Source: Heterohyrax brucei (Eukaryota; Chordata; Mammalia; Hyracoidea; Procaviidae). Taken from it: 64,000 bases of DNA. The stretch is taken from positions 55,297,208 to 55,361,207 of the forward strand of contig CM053143.1 of assembly GCA_028571685.1 (NCBI GenBank), written 5' to 3'. The stretch's first letter is position 1; the number at the start of each line of letters is the position of its first letter. The notes below the pieces were generated by a model. The model did no database searches. It was not told the DNA's origin and saw only the letters and a program-made list of their open reading frames with translations. The position numbers were made by a program, and so were the translations under genes. Shown here piece by piece: positions 11,071 to 23,600 of this stretch.

Positions 11071-14000
11071 AAAATATATTGACTAAATCAGTACTTGGGA
11101 AACAATTAGAAGTCATTAAATGTTTGTGAAAGAATGAGGTTCAATCATCAGTTAATTTCTTGAGAATAAAATGTATATTGCAACTAAACCTTGACCTTTA
11201 TAAGGGATATATACTGAGATATTTGTAATCTCCAAATACATAAATTCCAGTATAACATTTTATCTCCCACAAAAATAGCACATAAATGAAAAACATAAAT
11301 ATCATTTTGAACTACAAAAGATTATGTATATACAACAGAGAAGTTATATTTTTTCACAGACCTAAACACCTGATCAAACACTTCATAAACTGGTATTTTT
11401 AAATTTTTTATTTTGCTGTACTAGATTCTTACATAACACTTGATATAAATACAGATGGAACTCTTTTTAATACCTTTTTTTAAAAATTTATTTGTTCTAA
11501 CAGTGCATTTTTTCTTGACACAACAAAAAGGAAACAGCACAATATATATGTGAATCCCTCCTTGGGAGAAAGATCACGCTATGCTTGTTAGTTCAACCTG
11601 AATTCACTGCTCACTCAAGCCAGAGATGATGCCATTAACTGATGGCTCCATTGGCAGATACAACAGGGGACTGAAAATTACGAAGCGAGAGTACTGTTGT
11701 CTTCCATCAGTATCTCTTGCCTTGTCTTTAAAGACTGCACAAGATTTCTGGTCAAAGAGTTCAGTTCCATTACGACTTTGTGAGTTGTTTGCTGTGCTTT
11801 TCCTCTCTGAATTCAGTCAAGTTGCATTACTTCATTATTGACTCTCTGTCGTTGAGAACATATGTCGGCCCTTTCTCTCTCTCTCTCCAATTCAACTTAA
11901 TTCTTATGTGCAACTTTGATTTTCTGTCATCAGAGGTGGATTAAGGGTGGGCCAGTAAGGCAGATGCCTGAGGCAGCAATTTTGAAAAGAAGTATTCAGA
12001 GAGAGAAAATTGTATTTGCCAGAACCCCTCCCAGGAAGAGTGCAGCAGCACAGAATTGGAAGGAAGACCTTGACAGGCCCTTTGGGTCAGAGGATAAGAT
12101 TACCCAGAGACTCACTTAGGCCTGGTAGTTACTCAATCACTTGAGTTTTTTTAAGAGAGGGTCCTGTTTAGAGACAGGATTTTCCTTTGCTATGTGTGCT
12201 ATACAAGTTTGGGCTAGGGCTGACTGGCCAAGGACCACAGAAGACAAGAGCTGAGTGTTCCTTTTAAAAAAAGAAAAATCCAAAAGGTGTTCACATTATG
12301 TTGCAATCAAACTGTCAGCTTCCCTGAGTATCTTTCCATTTCATGTTTAGACAGGCATGAGAGTGATGCAATTAATATTATATTACTAGCGTACCCGCTG
12401 AATTCAAGCATACTGAGGATCATGAAGATGGCACAGTGCCAGCCAGTGTTTTATTCTAGTATACAAAAGGTCACCATAAGAAACTCTTTAAACTTGATCC
12501 CATCCTATCATTCAAGGAAGTACTGTTATATACAATGCGAGCTTTGAGAGAGAAGAGATGACACAAATCAAAATCCTTGCTTTTTGATAAAGAGCTTATA
12601 TGTCTGGCACTTGGATCCAGTAAAAAGTAGTGTTGGATATGGAATCATATGCCTGTTCTCACTACAATATCCTTTTTTCTTTTCTTTTTGAGGAATTCTA
12701 ACTGAACATTGGTGATATATTTGGTATAATACTCGTAGATATCTGTGCAATTCTATGGCCAAAATGTACTGAGTTTTTTTAAATTTGAAGCTATATTTTT
12801 TTGTAATCATAGAAAGTCTCCTCTGACAAAACAAAATAAAATCAGTATCACAAACATGTTTTGTATTTATTTAAACCAGAAATGACTTATTTGTCAGAAT
12901 GCTTGTTTTTTTTGAGTGTGTGTGACAATATCAATTTCAAAATGTCAACACATTTTAGACACTTTTCAATGTTTTCCTTATTTTAGCTTTATTTACATCT
13001 TTAACTGCATCATTCTGACTAATGCAAACTATATTTCATATCATAATCATATTCTTATAGTCATCTACATATTATGTAGCATCTATATAACAAGTTTAGG
13101 ACAATAGCCTTTGTTTTCCAAATCATCTTTTGTATGTGTATATGTGTGTGTACATGTGGGGTGATTTTGGGGGTGAAGGGGAAGTGCAAATTTCAGGTTC
13201 ATTGAGGACGGCAGTGTAAAATCAAGTTACCAACAGACTGAATATATAAATTTATCACTGTACTTGCTGAGGAGTAGATCAGACAGATGCAAATGACATT
13301 CCATATAAATGTGACATATAACATAGTAAACATAGACTAATGCTACAATCTTTAAATTTACAACCTTAAATGTACACAAAATAAAAATTCTTCTTCACCA
13401 GAGTTTTGCTCTAAAATGATTAGGATAGATTAGAATGGATTTGGTTGTAAAAATATTTCTTAAAATTTTTGTTAATTTTATTTTACTATATTCATACATA
13501 AAAAACACCATATTAATTACATACAACAACATCTGGCATATGACAAACCTTCTGTGTTAGCCAGTATTATCATGGTGATACTGTATTGAATTAGCGAAAA
13601 GTGGGCCTCTCTAGGAAAAATAAATAAATGAATAAGTAATTAGATAAGTAAACGAAAAGACTCATTTGCTAACATAATGTCAGGGATTTATTTTTGGTTA
13701 TTTTATGTTTTCTTACATGTAGATGATGACTGTTTAAGAAAACATGATTTTTTCTCCCCACATAGTGCAATGAGTACATCACTGATTCTGAATTTCTCTC
13801 TGCATTGTATTGAATACAAAAAGCAGCCTCTTCCCCACTTCTTGTAAAGATTTTTTTCCTTTGTGAAGTTATTAGGTATATATTTTTCTGCCAATATGAA
13901 GTTGTTATTACTACCCTAATACACCTAGTTTCTTTTTAAAATATTTGTCATACCCTAATAATAGCAGATACATACACAATCAAAATTTTAATAACATTTT

Positions 14001-14184
14001 TACTTTTGTTTTTATTCTACTGAATACCCAAACAAAGCACTTTATAAAATTTTCAAAGAGATGTTTCTTTTTTCTCTACTCATTGACCTCTGTGAGAGGC
14101 TGAAATCTTATCTTCTCAGGGTGTCACTGGATCACCTGCAAATGGATATCAGTTATCTGTTTTGGCGACTGACATTGCTAAAAT
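11071..14184. other. Mostly unique stretch
   Basis: No gene is recognised. A short (CT)n run sits near 11872-11887. The stretch 11915-12120 is GC-richer than its surroundings and resembles a degraded interspersed repeat that I cannot name. Near 12412-12500 there is a short resemblance to the RTE-type tail ('gaggatcatgaagatggcac'), the same motif as in the element at 40630-41035. The rest is AT-rich. Confidence 0.45.
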
Positions 14185-14497
14185 TCTTGTTATTAAGTGA
14201 CGTTGAGTTGGTTCCAACTTACAGTGGCCCTGCTACAACAGAACACAGTTCTGCCCGGGACTGCTCCATCTCCATTTTCTTCAGCCCGTTATTGCAGCTG
14301 CTGTGTCAGCCCACCCCGTTGAGGGTCTTCCTCTTTTTCACTGACCCTCCACTCTACCAAGCAGGATCTTGTTCTCCAGGGACTTGTCTCTTCTGATAAC
14401 ATGTCCAAAGTGTTTAAAATGAAATCTTGCCTTCCTGTCTTCTAATGTGTATTCTGGCTGCACTTCTTCCAAGACAGAATTATTTGTTATTCTATTA
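14185..14497 (-). mobile_element. RTE1 LINE, 3' end only, minus strand
   Basis: It starts with the reversed tail ('cttgttattaagtgacgttg') and continues into the C-terminal coding region, as in the copy at 17306-18800, then stops near 14497. It is a strongly 5'-truncated insertion. Confidence 0.8.
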
Positions 14498-14737
14498 CAA
14501 AGGTTAACTGCATGAAAATGAAAACATTAAATGATGGCTAAAACATACCCTCTTGCTAAGAATTATAGTTTGATAGTTGGTACAGCATAGCCTTGATTAC
14601 CTCAAAAATTAACTTTAATATATTTAAAATATTCGTAAATATTGAAGCACTGCCAGGTTGGGGTGAAACCATAACGCAAGTCATGAGTTTCTTCAGCCTC
14701 TCTCTGATTCATATTTATCTATCCTTTTTTTTCTCAC

Positions 14738-14911
14738 TTACCTGTTGTTGTCAGGTTAATTCTGACTCCTAGCAAATCTATAGAAGAAAGCAAACTGCCC
14801 TTGAAGAGTTTCCAAGGTTGTAATCCTTACTGAAGCATACTGCCACATCTTTCTCCTGCAGAGTGGCTACAGACCTTTAGGTTACCACTGTGCCACCAGG
14901 CTTCCTTTTGT
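14738..14911 (-). mobile_element. AfroSINE, minus strand, longer variant
   Basis: The reversed tail ('gttaattctgactcctagca') leads to the reversed head ('taccactgtgccaccaggct'). A middle block 'gaagcatactgccacatctt' is present that many copies lack; 33345-33470 has the same block. Confidence 0.8.
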
Positions 14912-15269
14912 CTATTTACAGTTAGCTTATTTTTGTACTGCACAGGCCACTGTCCTCTTGCACACCCAAGCTTCCCATTATAACAAATAATTCAGAACTA
15001 CCTTTCTTGAGTACACACCAATCATTATTTCTTAGACTTTATTCTCAGTGAATATCCTAAGCTAGTTGAATGCTTTATTGGTATTCACTTTCTGCCACAA
15101 ATAAATATTACTAGAATAGTAAGGCTTGCACTAAATAATATTTTGGCTTTTTCAACAGGGCTTTGAACTTGTTCACTCTGGTTCAGACCACTGCTGAAAA
15201 CTGCGTTACTAACGAGTTTTCAGGCAATTCTAATGCTGCCAGTTAGAGACCAATTTTGAGAATCAATAT
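14912..15269. other. Unique stretch
   Basis: I see no gene or recognisable repeat. Confidence 0.45.
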
Positions 15270-15405
15270 TAAGGTGATAGTTTTCAAAATTAGTTATACT
15301 TAACAATCACTTGGGCATCTTGTTAAAATAGGAACTGATTCAGTATTCTGGGGTGTGTGACTGCAAATTCTCAGCACAGTGAACTGGTTTGAAGCCCAGC
15401 TTTAT
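15270..15405 (+). mobile_element. MER5-type hAT-Charlie relic
   Basis: The order 'caatcacttgggcatcttgt', 'taaaataggaactgattcag' and 'tgcaaattctcagcacag' follows the short non-autonomous hAT element MER5A. It is old and incomplete. Confidence 0.55.
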
Positions 15406-16429
15406 GGAGTGTTTTAGATTTTAGAGGAGGATTTCTGAAATCATGGTAAATATGTACATTGGGATTTCAGCTAGCATATTATCAGATTGGAAGGGCATCT
15501 TTTGAGACAGAGTCATCAGTTCTCCCCTGGAAATAACTATGTGGTCTACGTATGCTTAGTGCATTTTGATTAAACTTGCATATAATATGTTATTTTCTAT
15601 TGGAAGTTCATGTATTTCTTTCTACATATAAATCTCCCCCTTCCCTCATTGTTAATTCTTCACAATTAACATAACACATTATCCTTAATGCTTTTCTCTC
15701 TCTCTTCACTGTTTCGGTGAATCTATAGGCCCTTTAGAACTTCAGTTTATACAATCCTCTCTACACTTCCTCAACTATGCTGGCATCAGTATTGTACAAG
15801 CTATTATCATCTCTCAACTGCAACTCTTAGGATAAGCTATTAACTAGATTTCTTATAATCAAGTTTGTCCTGTTTCATTCATTCTCTATGTGGTAGCAAG
15901 ACTGCAAAAGTAGTGAATCAATTTCAATGTGTCCCAAGAAATGAAATAAACTTACATAGATTTTTAAAGATATATTCCCTTCTCTGTATCATTTCTACTA
16001 ACAGTCATATAATAAGCAGTAATCATTTTAGTTTATAATTTAGACAATTTAAAAGAAGGCATCTTAATTTAAGCTTGTTATTCAAATTCACTTAAAATAT
16101 TTCAAGTATAAGCTAAAATCTTGAATGAATTAATTTAATTAATTAAAAAATGCATTCTATAACTCAGACCTATGTTATCAGAGTAGAAATATAACTTCAC
16201 AAATACACTTAGATTATTTCAGATAAAAGGAATTCTAGAAGCTATTATCAAGTAACATTGACAGCGATTATACATAGATGATAGATAGGTTAGAAATGAG
16301 TGGTATTTGGCATACTGCAGCATTTAGAAAATGATACAGACTGAGGACTAAGAAAATACATATTAATACCTTTAAAGATGGAGATAAATTGGGATCTTTT
16401 AGGGCAGACATATGAGGGCAACACGAGCC
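15406..16429. other. Unique AT-rich stretch
   Basis: I see no gene or repeat. All frames contain frequent stops. Confidence 0.45.
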
Positions 16430-16625
16430 ACGGTGATGCACTGTGAAGATGACTAGACTAGAATTCAGGTGACCCAGAAACTAGCCTCAGTTCTGTCATG
16501 AACTAGTTTTGCAGACTTGAGAAAAGAGTTCAATTTCTAGACATTATTTTCCTGTCCTGTCAATGGAGGGGAATGGACTAAATTATATCTTGAGTCTTCC
16601 CAACTCTTATATTTTACGACTACTG
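16430..16625 (+). mobile_element. MIR SINE, plus strand
   Basis: The sequence runs 'ctagactagaattcaggtga', 'cctcagttctgtcatgaact', then 'ggaatggactaaattatatc', which is the MIR body and 3' end in order. Confidence 0.6.
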
Positions 16626-17305
16626 GAAAGTTTTTCTTTTTCCCTATAATCAAGTGAATTTTAATAATATATACACAAAAATTGAGGACACAAGTATTTA
16701 TGGAGATTTAAAGTATTGAAATAAGAAATTTCAAAAGACATGTCAAATTGGCAAAGAGATTTACATTTTACAAGGCTTGATAGATAAGTAGGCTAACCTA
16801 TCTGTCAACAGTCCCCATCGCTTCTTCCCCCCAGAGTTGAGGTCGTTTGACTGGTAAGTATAGACCCAGGACTTTTTCAGATTATGAGACCATTTCTGTC
16901 CTTACTCAGGAGAAATTTATGGGCAATAACATTGTGAAATTAAATGACTCACCAATAAATTAAATTTCATCTTCTTTGTCTTCTGTTCTTGTTTCCAGTT
17001 CTAGCAACTGGGCTTCTGTTTTAGTTTTGCTTTTCCCATGGGAATCACCAGTAATTGGATCCTAGACTGCTCCAACTCAAATAGTGTATTCTAATAATAA
17101 ACAAACATTTTATATCTCTTTCTGTGAAGATATCCCAACCTGACTCCTAAATTCAAAGGGAGAGTTCCCTATAAAGCATATTTCTGAAAATAATTAGTGT
17201 TGAATATGAAAGACCACTTAACAAAAGACTAAAGTATATTTTGTTTATCAATGACATTTATATGAGACAAAAATGGTGTGTATATACATTTTCGATATAA
17301 GTGCT
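16626..17305. other. Unique AT-rich stretch
   Basis: I see no gene or repeat. Confidence 0.45.
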
Positions 17306-18800
17306 TTTGTTGTTGTTAGGTGCCACCAAATTGGTTCTGACTCAGAAGGACCCTATAAACATTATGAAATGCCACTGTCACAATTGTTGCTGTATTTGAG
17401 ACCATCGTTACAGTCCCTGTGTCAATCCATCCCACTGAGGGTCTTTCTGTTTTTTGCCCACTCTCTGTATTACCAAGCATGATATCCCACAAAGCAGATT
17501 GGTCTCACCTGATAACATGCCCCAAGTATGTGAGACAGAGTCTCACCATCTAGGTTTTGAAGGAGCTTTCTGGAAGCCTTTCTTCCAAGACAAATCTGTT
17601 CTTTCACTCGGCAGTCCATGGTTTATTGAACATTTTTATTGAAAGCCATAAATCAAAGGTGCTAATTCTTCAGTCTTCTCTATCCATTGTATAGCTTTTG
17701 AATGCATATGAGGCAATTGAAAATATCATAGATTGAGTCTAGGGCACCTTAGTCCTCATAGTGACATCTTTCGTCTTTTCATTTATGACTTCAGACAGAT
17801 CTCCCCCCTGCCAAGTGCAGTGATGCCCAGTGCAACGCATCATTTGATTTCTGGGCTATCCCTTACATGAGTATTGATTATGAATCCAAGTAAAAGGAAA
17901 TCTTTGCCAACTTCGATCTTTTCTCCATTTACAATGATGTTATTTATCGGTCCAGTTGTGAAGATTTTTGTTTTCTTGATGTTGAGGTATAATCCACACT
18001 GAAGGCTGTAGTATGTAGTCTTCATCAGTAAGTCCTTCAAGCCTTCTTCACTTTCAGCAAACAAGGTTGTGTTATATGAAATGTCACAGATTGTTAATAT
18101 ATCTTCTTCCTATCTTGATAGCCTGTTCTTCTTCAAAGAGTCCACATTTTTTGATTTGCTCAGCATAGAGACTCATGAGTTGGATCCGACTCGATGGCAC
18201 TTGGCTTTGGCTTGGCAGCATAGAGACTGAGCAAGTGTGGTAAAAATACAGTCCCGATTCACAGCTTTTCTGATTTTTAAACTATGCAGTCTCCTCTTGT
18301 TCTGTTCAAACAACTCCCTCTTATTCTATGTACAGTTTTCACATGAGCATAATTAAGTGTTCCAGAGTTCCCTTTCTTCATAATGTTGTCCATAAATCGC
18401 TATGATCCACACAGCTACAGTCAATAACAGAACTGTCAATAACAATATCAGAAAGATAACTATCTTTCTGATAGTCTCTGCTTCCAGCCAAGAACTAGCT
18501 GACATCAGCAATGATATTCCTCATTTCATGTGCTCTTCTGAAAGTGGTTTTCATTTTGGATAGTTCCCTGCAGATGTACTTTTGCAATCATTCTGAATTA
18601 TCTGCAGTAAGTTTTAACTTGTGCGTGATATTTAATGGTACTGTTAACTTTTATAATCTGCTGGATTAATTATCTTTGGAATGGGCCCAAATATGAATTT
18701 CTTTCAGTCAATTGGTCAGGTAACTCTCTTCCAAATATCTTGTCATAGATGAGTGAGTGCTTTCAGTGTTACATCTGTCTGTTGAAATTTTATCAATTTC
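17306..18800 (-). mobile_element. RTE1 LINE, 3' segment of a 5'-inverted insertion
   Basis: The reversed tail (TTGTTGTTGTTAGG) is at the left, and coding sequence runs rightwards on the minus strand to a point near 18800. The element's sequence upstream of that point is found at 18841-19797 in the opposite orientation, so both pieces appear to be one insertion with an inverted 5' part. A 42-bp foreign fragment interrupts it at 18174-18215. The open stretch 17840-18064 (minus) includes the 'LNIKKTKI' region just after the polymerase core. Confidence 0.85.
18174..18215 (+). mobile_element. 42-bp AfroSINE/RTE tail fragment with target duplication
   Basis: The insert has the SINE tail wording ('gttggatccgactcgatggc') and is flanked on both sides by a perfect 13-bp repeat, cagcatagagact, at 18161-18173 and 18216-18228. 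The other RTE copies have no insert here (compare 35058 and 39390). Confidence 0.8.
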
Positions 18801-18840
18801 TGCAGCCAGAAATGCATCAACCGTTAAATTAAAATACAGT

Positions 18841-19797
18841 GATTATTACTGGCAATTGCAATATGAAAGAAAGTTGGAAACAAAGAAAGATCAGTTGTTG
18901 AAAACCAATGATGATAGAAATGGTGTTGGAGATTGCATGACATAATTTTGCAAGACTAAAGATCTGCTCATTGAGAAGACTTTTTTTGAACAACATAAAT
19001 CGTGACTTTACACATGGATCTCACCAGACAAAATACACAGGAACCAAACAGACTGCATCTGTGGAAGGAGCAGTGAACTGCATCAGCCAGAGCAAAGCCA
19101 GAGGCTGACTGCAGAACAAGTCACTAGATGCTCACAAGCAAGTTCAGGTTGAAGCTGCAGAAAATTAAAACAAGCCCAAAAGAGCCAAAGTAGAACCGTG
19201 AGTATGTCCCATTATAGAGACTATTTCAAGAATAAATTTGATACAATGAAAACTAAGGACAGAAGACCAGAGCAGTTTTGGGATAACACCAAGGCCATCA
19301 CACAAAAGAAGGCAAAAGACTATTAAAAAGACAAGAAATGAAGAAAAGACTAAAACGGGTATCAGAAGACAATCTGAGATATGATCTTGACAGAAGCATA
19401 GCTGTAATGTATAGAAGAAATGATAACATAAACATGCTAACAGAAAACTTCAGAGGATAGCTCAAAAAGACAAAGTATCATAATGACATTTGCAAAGACG
19501 TGGAGGTAGAAACCCAAAGTGGAAAAACACACTCAGCATCTCCTAACCTGAAAGAAATGGAGAAAAAATTCAAGTCTCAAGTTACGATACTGAGAGATTC
19601 TGTGGGGAAAATTCTAAATGACACAGACAGTCTCCAAAAAGAAGATGAAAGGAATACACAATCATCATACCAAAAATAACTGCCTGACGTTCAATCATTT
19701 CTGGAGGTAGCTATCGAAAGAAAAGTCTAAGCTACACCAAATGCATTGGCGAAAACCAGATCTCCAGAAAATGGTTCAATATCAACAGAGATGTTTC
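18841..19797 (+). mobile_element. RTE1 LINE, inverted 5' segment of the same insertion
   Basis: This is the endonuclease to pre-RT region of RTE in plus orientation, parallel to 56790-57740. It ends near 19797 ('gatgtttcaatgca'), which is the family position where the minus-strand piece at 17306-18800 begins. Frames are broken. Confidence 0.85.
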
Positions 19798-19841
19798 AAT
19801 GCACATATGCATATAAGAAAAAAGAAAAAAAAAAACAAAAC

Positions 19842-20175
19842 AGCCGTTGCCACTAAGTCAAGTCTGACTCACAGCCGCCTTATTATAAACGAACAGCTAA
19901 AGCCATTGCCGTAGAGTCGATTGACTGCAATCCTATAGGACCGAGTAGAACTGTCCCATAGAGTTTCCAAAGAGCCTGTGGAGGATTTGACCTGCTGCCC
20001 TTATGGGCTAGCAGCTGTAGCACTTACCCCTATGCCACCAGGGTCTCTGCCTTACAGACCACAGTAAAACTGCCCCATACAGTTTCAAAACAATGGCTGT
20101 TAGGTTCAAACTACCAGTCTTTTGGTTAGCAGCTGTCAGTCTTAAGCACTGTGCCACCAGCGCTCCAGGTGTGTG
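19842..20175 (-). mobile_element. Nested AfroSINEs: inner copy inside an outer copy
   Basis: The outer SINE occupies 19842-19883 and 20049-20175, and the inner SINE about 19884-20048, both minus. The break is inside the outer tail, between the equivalents of 'gaccctat' and 'aggacag'. A short target repeat 'gcctta' is visible at 19877 and 20049. Confidence 0.8.
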
Positions 20176-20197
20176 CGTGCGTGTGTGTTTACATACA

Positions 20198-20350
20198 CGG
20201 AGCCCTGGTGATGCATCCGTGCAGCTGCTAAGAAAAGAGTCTTCAATTTGAATACACTAGGTGCTCTTTGGAAACCGTATGGGGCAATTCTACTCTGTCC
20301 TGTACTGTGAGTTGAAATTGACTAGACACATTGGACCTGGTTTGGGTTTT
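20198..20350 (+). mobile_element. AfroSINE, plus strand
   Basis: It runs from 'ggagccctggtgatgcatcc' to 'ggacctggtttgggttttta'. A flanking repeat 'tttacataca' is seen at about 20188 and 20348, as expected of a retroposition target duplication. With the minus-strand copies to the left it forms an inverted pair. Confidence 0.9.
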
Positions 20351-20660
20351 TACATACATATGTAGCTACATATACATATGTATCAAAATTTTATCAGAAA
20401 TTCTAATAAAATGAGGTAATGGCCATTCATCATTTTTTTAAAATTCTTTATATGTGCGTAATAGAAAATGTTTTATGAAATACTTTTTCATGAAATAAGA
20501 TTTAGTAAACTTTTAATAGTAGCACAGTTTCTGTTTAGAAGAGTAAAGCAGCCTGAAGATGGCTGGGAAGTAATAATATTAAGCATAACATCAAATGATT
20601 GGATCTAAAATTACTCAGAGTAGAATGTTATTCATTTTACATCTACTGTCACCAATAGTC
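20351..20660. other. Unique AT-rich stretch
   Basis: I see no gene or repeat. Confidence 0.45.
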
Positions 20661-23600
20661 TTTTTTTTTTATTAAATAAAAATTGAAAGCATACATACTC
20701 TGCTTACAATATTGGGTTAAGAGAGGAGGAGTAAACAAGTTGTGTCGAAGTCCCATTAATAGTGATCTTCTTACTAATGTGTATTGTCACCAATTTCACC
20801 CAACCAAATTTCTAACAACTATGTAATCTAAACCCTCGCCCCTCGCCCTCCCGCCCTCCCGCCCTCCCCATCCTTGTAGCCTTCAAAGAGTCTTTTCTAT
20901 TATGTATGAGTATACTTTTAAGATTTTATCATAGGGGTCTCATATAATAATTGTCCTTTTGTTGCTGACTAGTTTCACTCAACATAATGTCCTCCACTTG
21001 GGACCAAATTGAGAAATGTTTCCTGTTATCATCGTTGTTCTTTATCAATGTATAGTATTCCATTGAGTACATATACCAAAGTTTACCCATCCATTCGTCT
21101 GTTGTTGGGCATCTGGGTTGATTCCAAATTTTTACTATCGTGGACTGTGCTGCAATGAACATTCATGTGCATGTATCAGTTGCTGTGAATGGCCTTGATT
21201 TTGTAGGATATACTCCGAGCAGAGGAATTACTAGGTCAAATGGTATATCTATATCCATTATTTTAAGGTAACATCAAATTGCTTTCCAAAGAGGTTGTAG
21301 CATACTGTAATCCCACCAACAGTGAAGGACAGTTCCAATCTCTTCACAGCGTCTCCAACATTTATTGTTTTGCGTTTTTTGGATGGCCAATCTTGTTGGG
21401 GTGAGATAGTATCTCATTGTCTTTTTGATTTGAATTTCTTTAATAATTAATGATCGTGAGCATGTCCGCATGTGTTTTTTGGCTGCCTGGATCTCCTCTT
21501 TAGAGAAGTGTCTGTCCATCTCCTTTGCCCATTGCTTAATTGGATGATTTTTCTTTTTCTTATCGATATTTTGTAGAACCTTATAGATTATGGAGATCAG
21601 GCATCGGTCTGACATAGACTTGCCAAATATTTTTTCCCATTCTGTAGGTGGTCTTTTAATTCTTTTGATGAAGTCTTTGGATGAGCAGAAGTGTTTGATT
21701 CTTCTTAATTCCCATTTATCTATTTTCTCTTCTGATGAATGTGTTTTGTTTGTCAGATTTTGAAGTCTGTCTATATTGCATATTAAAATGTCCATTGTTG
21801 ACCCTATTTTCTCTTTGATGAGCTTTATCGTTTTAGCTTTTATATTCAGGCCTTTTATCCAACTTGAGTTGATTTTTGTATAAGGTGTGAGATACGGGTC
21901 TTGTTTCAATTTTTTGTAAATGGATATCCAATTATGCCAGCATCATTTGTTAGAGACTATTCTTATCCCGGTTCAAAATCTTGGGACCTTTGTCAAATAT
22001 CAGCTCTTCACAGGAGGATGGTGGCATCTCTGAGGTCTCTACTTTGTTCCATTGGTCTATATGTCTCTTTTTGTACCAATACCAGGCTGTTTTGACTACT
22101 GTGGCAGTCTAGTGGGTTTTAAAGTCAGGTAGTGAGAGGCCTCCCAGTATGTTCTTCTTTTTCAGTAGTGCTTTACTTATTCGGGGTTTCTTCCGTTTAC
22201 AAATAAAGCTGATACTTTGTTTCTCCATCTCATTAAAAAATGTCACTGAATTTGTATTGGGATTGAGTTATATAAGCAGAGTGCTTTGGGAAAAATAAAC
22301 ATTTTCACAATATTGAGTTTTCCTATCTACAAGCAGGGCAGATAACTCTGTTTATGTAAGTCTCTCTTAGTTTCTTGTAGTAGGGTCTTATAGTTCTTTT
22401 TGTAAAGATCTCTTATTTCTCTAGCTAGATTTATTCTTAGGTATTTTATGTTCTTGGTAGCTATATAGTAAATGGAATTGATTTGGTGATTTCTTCTTTA
22501 ATAATTTCACTGTTAGTATAAAGGAATCCTATTGATTTAGTTATGTTTATCTTGTATCCTGATACTTTGCCAAATTCTTCTGTTAGCTCTAATAGTTTAT
22601 TTATGGATTTCTTTGGATTCTCTGTATAAACAATCATATCATCTGCAAAGAGGGAAATCTTTACTTCTTCACTGCCAATACAGATGCCTTTCATTTTTTT
22701 GTCTTGTCTAATTGCTCTGGCTAGAACTTTTAGCATAATGTTGAATAGAAGAGGTGAGAGTGGGCATCCTTGTCTAGTTCCTGTTCTCAAAGGGAATTCT
22801 TTCAGTCTTTCACCATTCACAATGATGAAAGCAGTTGGCTTTGCATGGATGCTACTAATTATATAGAGGAATTTCCCTTTTATTCCTATTTTTCTGAGAG
22901 TTTTAAGCATGAATGGATGTTGAACTTTGTCAAGTGCCTTTTCTGCATCAATTGACAAAATCAGATGATTTTTATTTTTTGTGTTATTAATATGGTTGAT
23001 TACTTTAATTGTTTTTCCGATGTTGAACCAGCCTTGCATCTCTGGAATGAAACCAACTTGATCATGATGAATGATTGTTTTCATATGCTGTTGAATTCTA
23101 TTGGCTAGAATTTTGTTGAAGATTTTTGCATCTAGATTCATGAGTGATATTGGAAATTTTCTTTTTTTGTGATATCTTTCCCTGGTTTTGGTATCAAGGT
23201 TATGCTGGCTTCATAGAATGAATTTGGAAGTATTTCATCTCTTTCTATCGTGTGAAATAGCCTCATTATTATTGGAGTTAATTCTTCTCTAAAAGTTTGG
23301 TAGACTTCTCTGGTGAAGCCTTCTGGGCCAGGAACTTTTTTGGTTGGTAGATTTTTGATGACTTCCTCAATCTCTTCCTTTGTGATAGATTTATTAAATT
23401 GACCTATTTCCCCTTGTGATAGTCTTGGTGAGTCATGTGAATCTAGAAATTTGTCCATTTCCCCCAGGTTTTCAAACCTGTCAGAGTATAGCTTTTCATA
23501 TTATTCTGTTATGATGTATTTTATTTTAATTGGGTCTGTTGTAACATCTCCCAACTCATTTCTTAATCAGGTTATTTGTATCTTCTGTTGTTTTTCTTTT

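Noticed and set aside
11915-12120. A processed pseudogene or coding exon
   Set aside because: The open frame is short, matches nothing I know, and the wording looks like a degraded interspersed repeat.
20830-20875. A G-quadruplex or regulatory C-rich island
   Set aside because: It belongs to the L1 3' UTR and recurs in the other L1 copies (43743, 49605).
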